Positions 47,791-58,650 of a stretch of 64,000 nucleotides of DNA are shown here, in pieces. Numbering within the stretch: the first letter of the stretch is position 1; each line of letters starts with the position of its first letter. Origin of the DNA: Ophthalmolycus amberensis (taxonomy: Eukaryota; Chordata; Actinopteri; Perciformes; Zoarcidae); assembly GCA_024529925.1 (NCBI GenBank), contig JAFEUB010000725.1, positions 931,501-995,500 of the forward strand, read 5' to 3'. The position numbers were made by a program, and so were the translations under genes. The notes beneath the pieces are model-generated. The model was not told the origin of the DNA. It saw nothing but the letters and a program-made list of their open reading frames with translations, and made no database searches.

Positions 47791-49052
47791 CTTGCAGACA
47801 AAGTCCCCAAAGTTTTGTATTTGATGTGTAGCATTAAAACACAGAGTTGCAATGACAGTGGTCAGAAATTTGTAGATGGTGTACAGTCGGTATCCGGAAT
47901 GTGTTTTTAGCGTAGCCTTCCGAGACATTGAGTTGATTCGCTGACATTGATGGTTGTCAATTGCCTCTTTGTCTCATTGGCATTCTGTGGTGATGGGGTT
48001 CTCATGGGTTTTTTAGGCTCCAGGCGAAAGTGTGCCTGAAAAGAACTAGTTAATACAAAGGTTCATCTGAGGCAAAGGTGTTTATACACAATCTGAATGA
48101 CAACACTCGAAGATGGGTCAAAAAGCCTGCCATTATAGAGGAAGGTGAGATGCGATGAAACGTATTAACGTGGATAACAACGCACACTATTGGATAGTCT
48201 CTCCGCAAATGCCTTCATGGGGTTCCACCAAAGCGTCATTTGTTTACATTCAGCATACCTTCAGTAGCTAGCATAGCATAGAAGTGCTAAAGCTAGTTAA
48301 TGATGTGTTAACATTCTCTGCTAATGTTAGCTCCACAAGTTTTTACGTAAAAATGTAACGTTAAAGAGACGTAGGTCCTTCCAACCTCTCCGGGTAACGG
48401 AGGTTCCTCAAGATCAAATGCACCGGTGAAGACCTCTACTCAAATACCGACGTAATGTCGAAATCCAAAAGCCAGGACTTATTACCTAAGCTTAAAAAGT
48501 TCATTGTCCGACAGCTTCTTTAGCCATGTGTTCTTGTTAACCATGTGTATCCGACCATGGTCCTCCCACAAACATCTGTTTTTCTGCCTCTCAGTACTGT
48601 TAGGAAAGCAGCTATGCTAATTTGTTCTTTTGTTTCTCCTTGCTCTTGAATTGAGGAGTAAGCCGTGCATGCCAAATGAAGTCTGAACCGCCTCCGTGGT
48701 GTTGCCCCAGGTAGTCACAACACCAACCTCTAATGCAGCTGTTTGTCTTTTACAATGAGGACATAGGTGGTGAAATGAAACTGTCTCCTCTGTTCATTCT
48801 GCTGTTCTCTTGAGAAGTGAGAGAATTGAATGCGGGATTGGCTGCTCATTGTTTTCCAGTATACGTGGTTATTGATGCCTTTGTGCATATTGACAATGCA
48901 TATTGCTGTGTTTCCAATAAATCTGCATCTGTAACCAGGACTAAGATATCCTTTGAAAGACTGTAAATTGTTAGATGAGGGACCTTCTGATTATTATGCT
49001 TCAGATTTAGTTTTGTATGACTTTGCATCTGTTTCAGAATATGTTCAATACA
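47791..49052. other. Unassigned non-coding sequence
   Basis: No gene or element with identifiable ends was recognised. Confidence 0.5.
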
Positions 49053-49674
49053 AGGACTGAATATAAGAAGTGGATTTAGTCACCCATTGTTTTTTGGACA
49101 GCTGCTTTGAAGCCTTGATTTCGGCATTTTCACTGTCGCCATCTTGGTGTTAGGCCGTCGCCATCTTTGTTTCTTGGCCCTCACCATTTTGTCTTTTTGC
49201 AACCAGAAGTGACCCGAGAGGGGGTGGAACTTCGTACAACCGAACGCTAAATCAGACATTTTTAGGACACCGAAAAGACTATAATTAACTTTTATGAACT
49301 GAAAAAGCACCATGAAAGAGTTAAAGTTCTAAGACAAAAACTCCAGGACCGGACAACGCTGTGGTATCGACCTTTCAATCATAAGGTAGCCCCGCCCTAA
49401 AGCATCCCCTGCTTTATGGTCTATTTGACTCTAAATGGAGCATAATTTACCAAATGAACATCATGCTGTATTGAAGAAGACTTGAAACTAGAGATTGAGA
49501 CCATGAACTCATGTTTACAATGTTTACTGAGGGAATAAATCAAGAGAGAAGTAGAGTCATTTTCTCATAGACTTCTATACAATCAGAGGAGTCGCCCCCT
49601 GATGGACATTTGGAAGAACGCAAGTTTTTAAGGCGCATTGGCTTCACGTTTCAGTCCCGGAGGTTGCCGCCTGG
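49053..49674 (+). repeat. Interspersed repeat R1, copy 5 (longest)
   Basis: It starts GGACTGAATATAAGAAGTG and ends GGAGGTTGCCGCCTGG. It carries about 130 bp more than the other copies in the middle (49200-49370), including extra CGCCATCTT-type phrases, so it may be a different subfamily or hold an insertion. Confidence 0.8.
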
Positions 49675-49744
49675 CTCAGTAGGGATCATTTGAATCATTT
49701 AAAAGTCTTAAAAGTAAAGGTGAAAAAATAAAGCAAGTGCATAG

Positions 49745-50475
49745 TCAGTTTCTGACTTTGTCAGGATGAACTAGAAAAGATGTTGGAGATGTTCTACCAG
49801 TCTGTTGTGGCCAGTGCACTGTACTTCGCCGTAGTCTGCTGGGGGAGCAGCATTGGAGCCGGAGACACCAACAGACTTAACAAACTAGTTAAGAAGGCCG
49901 GCTCCATCATTGGCTGCAAACAAGACAATCTGGAAGAGGTGGTGGAGAGGAGGACACTGAAGAAACTATTATCCATATTGGATAACCCGGACCACCCTCT
50001 CCATCACCTCCTGCAGGGACAGCGGAGCACTTTCTCCAACAGACTGGTCCAGCTCCGCTGTCACAAGGACAGATTCAGAAAAACATTCCTGCCCACTGCC
50101 ATTAGACTTTATAATAAAACACCTCGGGCCAGATCGTCGTCCTTCACATGACTACAACGCTACACGGCTGTTGCTTGTTGTTGGTGATCCTGGCTCTACT
50201 GTCCAGGTTATTTAGTTTAGTTTACTAGTTGCTCATTTTATTTAATTAATACCACTATATTCATGGTATATACTGTGCATTTCTATTTCTATTCTATTCT
50301 AGCTTATTTTTTATTAATCTATTCCTTCAATTCAATATCTGCTCTGGTATTTTATTGTACTGTAGATATTGTGCATTCCATATGTTATATTTTACTCTGT
50401 AAATTGCTGCTGCTACAAACGAATTTCCCCCTGGGGATAAATAAAGTTTACATCTATCTATCTATCTATCTAACT
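49745..50475 (+). mobile_element. 5'-truncated L2/CR1/Rex-like LINE 3' end
   Basis: The open frame 49780-50151 (123 codons, no internal stop) gives the post-RT C-terminus: MFYQSVVASALYFAVVCWGS, then DTNRLNKLVKKAGSIIG, VVERRTLKKLLSILDNPDHP and FLPTAIRLYN. I recognise this as the tail of a fish LINE protein of the L2/CR1/Rex1 group. About 300 bp of AT-rich 3' UTR follow, then 'AATTTCCCCCTGGGGATAAA' with TAAAGT and a (TCTA)n tail at 50449-50473. The 5' part, including all catalytic RT motifs, is absent. No TSD was resolved. Confidence 0.85.
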
Positions 50476-52285
50476 AACAAATGATCAGCAGTTTTTCGCC
50501 CTGCCTCTCAGGGCTTTACTGTACGTCTGTTTCGGGACAAAAATCCTGCTATTAGTCCGAAGTTGCTGAATTCAGTCCACGGACTGCCTGATGCAACAAA
50601 ATATTAAATTAACCCTGGCTGAAGCTGGCATTATTTTGTGCTTTTCTTGGCTGGTTTACTCAACCCACGATACCCTTGACAAATGGCTGCGCTGCCTTGC
50701 CTCTGAAGTGGAATGGGAGTGGCAATATGTGTGTGTGTGTGTGATCATCATGCAGGCTGTGTAGGGGCAAAGTTAGCCTCACACCACTCAGTCGAATGTG
50801 CCTTCATTTCATTTAGCCACACTTTGATGGCGACTGGCTCACTGATGTATCCGTCCCCTCCCAAATCGTAGCCCTACATCATTAAAGCGGTGGCTTATGT
50901 TTCCATTCTGTACTCGCTCTATCTCTGTCGCACCAACACTTGTCATCCCAGCATCTAAAAAGAAAAAAGAAAAACAAAACTTGTCTTTACCTGCTCTGAG
51001 ATTGTATTGCTGTCATTCACAATACCAGAGCGTGACTCAGGATTTCGTTTGTCTCTGCGCCCACAGCGCCCGATTATGAAGCCACTGTCTCCTTTCTCCG
51101 TCTTGGAAGCAGCTATTGTTTTGTTTGTAATTTAAAAAAAAATCATGTTCAATTTTCTGCGTGGTGCCGGAGCTGAACAAAAAAAAAAAAGGTTGCTGAT
51201 CGTTCCTTGTATCTGTGTGATTGTTTGGGATTGTGACGCAGCATTCGGCACATTCAGCTGGATAGGATTTATAAATAACCACAATGCCTGTCACTGGAGC
51301 TGGGGGAATATTTATACTCTGCCCCAGTTGCATTCATTTGAACACAAGCAGAAGTATTCTCCTCCGCCGGATTGGGCGGCCTGCACTGAGAACAGTAAAA
51401 TACATGCTTTCTTTCCCACAGTTATTATAGTTGTGACTCCCTACAGTACTTATAGGTTTTTATAACGCTGTTCTCTTGTCTGAGCAATGTGAAGATGACA
51501 AATAGATTTACAGAGGCAGTCCACTGATTCTATATGTCAACGTCAGTTTTTCTTTTGTTAAATCAGGAGGTGTTCTTCTCAACCTGTAACAACAGTTGTA
51601 TAATGTTGTCTGTGGATCTGGGGTTGCTTTCTAAAACGTGAGAAATTGACTCAAGTGACATCACCAGAGTGCTTCTGCTTGTTCTTGGAGACTACAAAAT
51701 GGTCAAAGGTCTGTGATCGAACGTGGCTTTTCAGTGGTAGGAGTGGTAGAACTCCTAAAAATACATTTTACAAGATTACTTTTGAACAAAGCATGATAAC
51801 GTGAGAATTTAACTTTGCCCCAATACTCATTTTCACTGAATACAGCCTGAACGCATCATAATCTAAATTGAATGGCATCTTCTGTTAACATTCGCTGTTT
51901 AGCTCCGGGCACGAGTTTGCTGCTTACCGGCTGATAACAGCGAATGTAAACTTGCTTTTGTCTGCCAGTTACTACATGAATTTGCTTTTTACAACGTCAA
52001 TATCATATCGTGACTTTACTCCGTCCCAAACACATTATCTATCATCCCTGGGATGACAGGGTGCCAGTCGTTTTGCGCCCTGACGGTTACTGTCGAAAAA
52101 GTATCGGTTCTTGAAACATCCTTAACTATAAGTCACTACCAATGAGCTATTCAAGACAACACTGCAAGCAGCAGATGGGCACAGCACTAAAGTAATAGAA
52201 AATCTGTATGTGGCGGTCCATGCTGATATCGTGGCAGGCCGCCAATGTATGGGAAGCTTCTTCCAAAAGCATGGAAATGAGATTT
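50476..52285. other. Unassigned non-coding sequence
   Basis: No gene was recognised. A repeat match (R4) is listed separately. A splice-like acceptor with a short open stretch at about 51067-51130 lacks a convincing donor. Confidence 0.5.
51775..51845. repeat. Dispersed repeat R4, copy 2
   Basis: The segment matches 22915-22985, including CAATACTCATTTTCACTG and the preceding AAC..CATGAT..CACG-type sequence. Confidence 0.5.
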
Positions 52286-52545
52286 CCATGTGTACGTTTC
52301 ATCAGAACCGTTTATTGCCATGGTATGTTGACCATACAAGGAATTTGGCGTGACGGGAGGTGCAAACATTGAACAATCAACAACAATCAGTGCAAGTAGA
52401 AACATATTAAAATTTACAAGAGATATAAAATAAAGTGAAATCTAAAATAAAGTGCACAAACGAACAGATAACAGGACTATAAACAACGAACAGATGACAG
52501 GACTATAAACAAGTGAGATGTATGTAGTGTAAAAGTGTCGAGTGT
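52286..52545 (-). mobile_element. LINE or SINE 3' tail on the minus strand
   Basis: Read on the minus strand, 52300-52360 gives CAAATTCCTTGTATGGTC and then GGCAATAAACGGTTCTGATG. This is a typical fish retroposon 3' end (CAAATTCCTTGTATG...GGCAATAAA). Only the tail is present. Upstream on that strand is an AT-rich UTR-like stretch containing a 26-bp unit repeated at 52459-52484 and 52485-52510. Confidence 0.5.
52459..52510. repeat. 26-bp unit, two tandem copies
   Basis: AACGAACAGATAACAGGACT plus ATAAAC is repeated with one change (ATAACAGG versus ATGACAGG). Confidence 0.9.
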
Positions 52546-53251
52546 TCATGCCTTTTATTTCAATAGTTTTCTATGCAGCCTAACAAAAGGACTCCTCTCA
52601 CTCAGCCAGGGGAGATAAGGAGATGAAGGTGGGCTCTACCTTTCAGGTCTGCTCCTGCCAAAGACTTTCCAGAGAGGTGGGCCAGCTGTGGAGGCCCTGC
52701 TCCACGCTCAGCTGACTCCTGATCAAGACCACCCACTGAACTGAGTGTCTCAGGTTGTTACTGTACTGGCACAACAATATCTCCTGCATTTATTTCACTC
52801 TATTCTTCAGCTAGAATTCCCCTTATTTTTCAGAATAAAATAAAAAGGATGTAGTAGGATAAAAGATGTAATTGCTCTGTTGCAGCTGCATCCTCATTAT
52901 CTCCCCGCATCCTCACCGGAACAGAAACAAAAACGGCTGCTTTGTAAGAAAAGTAAGAGAAACTAACGAGCATCCTTGAGTTTCACTAATGGCTTTGTTT
53001 GTTGTTATCTCAATTATTGACTCCTTGTCTGTTAATTTTCCTCCCCGTCTCCTGAAACTGTAGTCTCCTGCCCGTATGGGAGTTAGTTAATGCACTTCCG
53101 TACAGGGCACCGAGCAGACTGCAGCGCTCCTTCCCCCCCATCGCTGGCGGCTTTAGCCCAGGGGGAAGGAGCGCTAATTCATCACCATCACGGGCCGGCC
53201 GCCTCCAAAGAGGCAGTTAATTAACTTTCCACGGGCCGCAAGAGGACGCGC
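52546..53251. other. Unassigned non-coding sequence
   Basis: No gene or element was recognised. Confidence 0.5.
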
Positions 53252-53317
53252 GACTGACTGACTGACTGACTGACTGACTGTGTGTGTGTGTGTGTGTGTG
53301 TGTGCGTGCGTGCGTGC

Positions 53318-53351
<34 letters not shown>
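53252..53351. repeat. Compound microsatellite (GACT)n(TG)n(CGTG)n(TG)n(GA)n
   Basis: About seven GACT units, then TG runs interrupted by four CGTG units, then a short GA run. The Thr/His-rich minus-strand frames here are translations of this repeat. Confidence 0.95.
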
Positions 53352-53352
<1 letters not shown>

Positions 53353-54935
53353 CTCGGCCGACAGCCCCATGATGCAGCCTGCCGAGCGTGGATATGTGAG
53401 ATTCCAATCCTCAGCCCTGCTGGGAGGCTGAGCTCGCCGGCAGGAGCCACACTGGGAGTTTCTGAAGGACACATCGCCGCACCGTCGGTTCAGAGCTGGA
53501 TCCGCGTAGATAAATGCCCAGATTATTTACATAGTGGCTCCTTCAGCCTCCCTCTGGGCCGACTGCTGGAGCTCTAAAATATTTAGTGTAGCACAGAATG
53601 AACGCTATGTTTCTCTTTGTCTCCGCCACACACCACAGGACTCTCCACTCAGCATCACCATTCAGACTTTTTTATTATTATTGCACTTAAGTATTTTCCT
53701 TTGTGAACACCAGATTGGCTCTGTAGTGTTTGTCCGTGCTCTGTCATTTATACTATAAACTCTGCTATAGAATCCAGGGAGAGAGAAATACCTTTTTTTT
53801 GTTTTTTAAATCAAACTTAAATGTTAGACAAGGACTTCATCCGAATTTCCCGTTTTGAGTTTATTTTGTCATATTTCCGTGATCTGCCCGTGTCTGAATA
53901 TGCTGTTGATGCTGTTGGCTGTTACTTCCTTCGTGTTTACCAGTTTTCTTGATGAATTCAGGATGATGTACGTTCTCCACAACACACTCCATCACCACCA
54001 CTCTACCGCTCTGAGCTCCCCTTTGTAACAGCAATCGTGTTTTTCACCCGATAAAGAATTCCCGTCTGATCAGCTTTGCTGCTGCTGTCTGAGAAAGGTA
54101 ACATTCCATCGGAAATGTTCCGCATCGAAATGTAGCTTTGATCCATTAGTGAATGAATATTTGTACCGAAGACGATCTCAGAGGAGTGGGGAGTTTGTTG
54201 GGGGGAGAGCGGGGTCGGCTGGTACACTTTTGTATCGACACGACGCGTATCGGCTACTTGATCGGTAATGAAGCTAATTTGATCCCCGAACAGATACAGG
54301 TGTCTAACAATTTCATATTTTAGGGCACCAAACAAAAAGAGCATTTTTCTAGTATGAAACTTTGAACTTTGAAACTTATGAAACGAATGAAACTTTTTAA
54401 TTTGATCTGTTCACACATGAGTTTGAGGAAAAGAAACTATTTGGTAAATTATTATATTTTCATAAATTACTGAGACATGCAATTCAATCTTCCAAGTCTT
54501 CATCTGCCACTTGAGTTAAAGCCTTTAACTGTTTTGTGTCTACTTTATCTTGTTTTTCAAAGTCTGAGCCATGAACAACTAGCATCAAACAATGAGCATT
54601 GCAACAATATGTATGTAGTATGTGGCATAACTACAAACAGGTTGGTAAAAGAAAAATAACAACAAATAGTATCTATTATTATTTAAAAAAAGATTTACCA
54701 GCCTGAGTACAAATGTTTCTACCCCCCACAAATGGCATTTAATAGCAACCAGTCTGTATCGGTTCATGCTGGACACTGGTTAGCAATTGCTTGATTATAA
54801 TGATGATTATATTTACTATTAGTTAATTACTAAAAAATGCTGAATCCACGTTTCTTGTTACAGTGTATCTTTAGATGAAACAATAGACTACTTCACAGTA
54901 AACCTAAGCATTCTAAATGTTGCCGTGTTCGTGAG
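53352..54935. other. Unassigned non-coding sequence
   Basis: No gene was recognised. Frames at 53534-53758 and 54003-54344 (minus) show no known motifs. Confidence 0.5.
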
Positions 54936-55015
54936 TGACATGAGCGAAGAGGAAGTAAACATGGACCCAAGCTGCTGCCTAGCAGTGCAGCTCCATTGAA
55001 ACAGTCTAAGGAGCG
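54936..55015. repeat. Dispersed repeat R3, copy 2
   Basis: The segment shares GGAAGTAAACATGGACCCA, TGCCTAGCAGTGCA and TTGAAACAGTCTA with 11730-11825. Confidence 0.55.
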
Positions 55016-56226
55016 CTGAAGGAAAACGCAAAACGACTGGAAATCTGGAACATGGCCTTTTTCCACAACCAAGTTACATTAAGCAACTTGGGCTCGCCGG
55101 CAGAATTGTGTTTACCAGCTGCCATGCTGGTAAACTTTCTTGGGAGCTCTATTTATCTTTTATACTCACACAGTAATCGTTTTTAAACCTCGTTGAAATC
55201 ATAAGGGTTTCAATATTTGATAGCAGCTGCTGTAATAGAGCTGTTTTGTCTTAAACGGAAACGCTTTATTATTTCAGAGAGCGATGAAAGAAATGCAGAC
55301 TGGGAGATTGCATTGAGTTATGTGATGTCATGACTTTGGCTCTATTGTCACCCTTGGGGGAAAGTGTTCTTGGGTTAAGCGTCGCTACATCACAGAGCTT
55401 TCACCTCCAGGCGTATCCTCCAGCAGCATCCTACATCATCCATACATTCAAATACCAAAGTGCACAAACAGAAGGAAAACGAAAGAAATCGTTGAAAACA
55501 ATGAAACGGATGCGACTGATACAACCAGAATATTGCACGTTGTCTGTGACCATGTAAAGCTCCACCAATACAGCATTGAAGTTCTGCATTTTAAAATCAT
55601 TCAAGTGGCCTTCCTTAAAACCTGAGTCCTGGTTGATTTAGGATTTTGTATTTGAGTGAAAACAAAGGAATTGTGCTCAGAAAACAACAGTCTGGAGTCA
55701 AAATTCAATACTAACATGCTATTCATGAGAATTGTATGAAGAATTACAAATTCGTAATACTGCAAATATATAAATATTTCCGTCCCCGCAGAACTTTGTA
55801 GAACCTCCGACGAAAGGAGGCTGCACACTGAAGTCAGTCACCTCGGTTGCAATCTCAGCATGTGATATTGTCTGTTTTAACGAGAGCGCTTATGTGAACA
55901 GAGTGTTGGGCTTGGACTCACTTATGTCCTTGTCAGGGTTTTTTTTTAAACTCGGCCCAGCAGAGTCCAATTTCTTGTAGCGTGCGGTATCACCGACTGG
56001 TTCCACAGTTCAAAGCTCGGCACCCTTCCAATGAACAGCTCATGTGTTGATAGCGTTCACTGTTAACTTCTCAAGCACACTCACAGGAGATGAAAGTGGG
56101 TGGAGAGATTAAATGACACTCCTGTCTGCACAGACTTGTGCTGGATGGAATCCGTCTGTTTTCACGTCATCATTGTGTTTTTATTTTATTTCCCCGGCTC
56201 ATCTGGCCTCCCTCCCCCCTCCCTCC

Positions 56227-56272
<46 letters not shown>

Positions 56273-57307
56273 TGGGCAGAAGCCAATCAATGGCAAATTT
56301 GGCTCCGCCGGATAGTTTTTCCTGCGCTCCTCTTGGGAGTCCTCAGCGTTGAATTCGACTTTTTGGGCCAGCGCTTGGCACTGTTGGGAACTGCGAGGGT
56401 GTGTGCAGAGTGAGCCGCACTCCCCCCCCCCCCCCTGCATTCTCTTCATTACCCCCGACCAGATGACATAGAAACTGCTCCACATCAAAAGAGCATGGTG
56501 AAATAAAACGCTGCAATGTGTTGCTCGCTAGACTTTTAGCGAATGCCCAGCTGGTGTTACTGACACAATATGTTCACCACCCACGCCGAAGTGGTTGCTG
56601 CCCAGATAAGTCACATTAAAATGAGTAAATCACAGAAAAAGGGTTATTTTTTCCTCCTGCCGGTGCTGCAGATGGCACCACTTTAGTACGGTCATTACCT
56701 GAACGCTGACAATGAAGGCAATATGACCGAAGAGATTCAGTGGAGGCGTTCACTTTCTTGTGAACTTTTGTTCTGTTTTCTGCTCTTTAGAAAAAGCAAT
56801 TTCCCCTTCTCCGTGTGAAACATCAATTCATTCTTGTAACTGGAGGAGCCTCTTTGACTACTATTAAGTGTGCGATGGTTTAAGCTTTTAAAATTCCATT
56901 TTTTTCCCTTTAAAATGCTAACAATAGGAACGAAGGGCCACCCAAATTGGCTTGTGTCCACAGTGTAATTGATCTCCTTTTCATTTATGCATTAATGAGT
57001 TGTTCTTGGCAACGGTTATTCTTGAAGGTGGGTACGGAAGACTACTCCAAGATACGGGACTCTGTCTGGAAGCAGTTTGTAATTTGAGATTAGTGGCCAT
57101 CTGGGAGGGTAGCGGGTGAAATGTAATCCCAGCGTACTCACTTACTCCGTTTCAGCCCAGCTTTTGGAACAGAGCAACATATTGAATTTTTCTGCAGGCA
57201 CGGCGTGTTGTTTTCCTGCGATGCTGGGGGATGGGGGGTGGTAGGAGATTGTCCAAATGCATGGCGGCAGTTGCTGTCGGCAGTTGCGGCAGTTGCAGCT
57301 GTTGCTG
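55016..57307. other. Unassigned non-coding sequence
   Basis: No gene was recognised. The stretch holds a TG/GA microsatellite (listed) and poly-C near 56424-56436. Confidence 0.5.
56231..56272. repeat. (TG)n(GA)n microsatellite
   Basis: About 16 TG units followed by four GA units. Confidence 0.95.
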
Positions 57308-57550
57308 GGGGTGACCGTGGTGCACTGGGTTAAGAGGTCGTCTGGGAACCGGAAGGTCTACTGGTTCGATCCCCGACTGGGACGTGTCATTTGTCGAAGT
57401 GTACCTGAGCAATACACTGAACCCCCGGCTCCCCGGGCGCCTGTCATTGGCAGCCCACTGCTCCCTATATACAGGGATGGGTCAAATGCAGAGAAAAATT
57501 TCCCCCTTAAAGGGATAAAGATAGTATACATTCTATTCTATTCTATTCTG
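57308..57550 (+). mobile_element. tRNA-derived SINE
   Basis: The 5' end has RNA polymerase III internal-promoter features: an A-box-like TGGTGCACTGGG (57318-57329) and a near-perfect B box GGTTCGATCCC (57363-57373), about 45 bp apart as in tRNA genes. A body with GGGATGGGTCAAATGCAGAG (a phrase common in fish SINEs) follows, then a tail 'AATTTCCCCCTTAAAGGGAT' and TTCTA repeats. The tail resembles the 3' end of the LINE at 50.43 kb, consistent with mobilisation by that LINE class. It is not a functional tRNA gene because it lacks a complete cloverleaf. Confidence 0.85.
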
Positions 57551-58369
57551 TCATTTGAACAAGGTTGCCGTTAACAGTAGAGCCCCAGTCCTCCTCTAAA
57601 CATAGCGTGGTCAATTTATAACGCACAACAGCACTCAATCAGCTCGATATACTGAGGCAACCCCCCTCTAATGACTCCTTACTTCAAACTGGCTGCACCT
57701 ACATTCAGCCTGATTAGGAGCTTTGTTTTCCTATATAGCCGTCATTAGCTGCATCCCTGCCAGCTCTTGCCATGAGAGGCATTGACTCGGGATCAAGTGA
57801 TGCCTAAACTCTGTCAGGTTTTGTTGCTGATGAATGAGTTTGTGTGACACAAACCAGTTGCTGTATGTTGGAATAAAAACCTGTCATGCACAAAACTATA
57901 TCTGTTCCAAAACCACAAACGATGAAGCAAGGAGACATTAACTTGTTCCGATGGCGGCACCTTCTCCCGACTGTCAACATTAGTAGTGGCTGCTTCAATT
58001 TAAGACCTTCATTAATTAAGGTACGCCGTGTCGTGTTCCAGCATCAACAAATCACCATGCTAATTTGTACTCATTAGTTTAATTATTGTAAACAAGCTAG
58101 ACTATTGACAAGAAGACAGCTTTCATGCCCACAATAAAAATACCATTATGCTGATGTAGAATGTTAATTTGCTAATTAGTATTATTAGTACAGCATGAAG
58201 TGAATGTGATTAGTTTAGCAGGTATTTGGTGTAACACCAAAAGTGTCGGACAACTGAAATTTCAACCACTACATGAGGATTCGCCAAAGTGATTACAATT
58301 CATCTGCAGGGGAGCATGAGTTTTGAGATCAACCATGTCATTTATGTTGAGATGTTTGACAAAATGTGT
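57551..58369. other. Unassigned sequence; possible conserved non-coding element
   Basis: No gene was recognised. 57985-58215 is AT-rich and dense in TTAATTA, TAATTTG and CTAATTAG homeodomain-type words, a look often seen in vertebrate enhancers. This is impressionistic and needs cross-species alignment. Confidence 0.3.
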
Positions 58370-58650
58370 TAAAACTCTAGTGGTGCTGGAGGAATTGTCC
58401 AGGTTGGTCCAAAGTCATTGGGATTTATACTCTGGGCATACCATGAATATCTGTACCACATTGTCACTAAAAGCTAAAGAATAGCAACCTCAGGGTGGCA
58501 CTACAAGAATAGTCAGGGGATCACCAACGTCATAAGGTTCTTCATCTGGCAACCATGACCGTCTGTACAAAATGGCATACAGTAGCAATCCATCCTGTAG
58601 TTGTCGAGATATTCCAGTCAACCGACCGGCGGTCATTGCCATTCCTAGAG
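58370..58650. repeat. Dispersed fish repeat, two diverged tandem halves
   Basis: 58378-58462 and 58488-58580 share order: a CTC-x-GTGGYRCT block, AGTCA, TCAT-x-GG-x-TT, CTCTGGGCAT-like and CATGA-x-TGTCTGTAC blocks. The second half continues CAATCCATCCTGTAGTTGTCGAGATAT, a phrase common in fish repeats (quoted part: CCATCCTGTAGTTG). Confidence 0.6.

Noticed and set aside
53174..53474. Three overlapping Thr/His-rich minus-strand frames
   Set aside because: They are translations of the TG/CGTG microsatellite.
57308..57380. Possible tRNA gene from A and B boxes
   Set aside because: The sequence does not fold into a complete cloverleaf and continues into a SINE body with a LINE-like tail.
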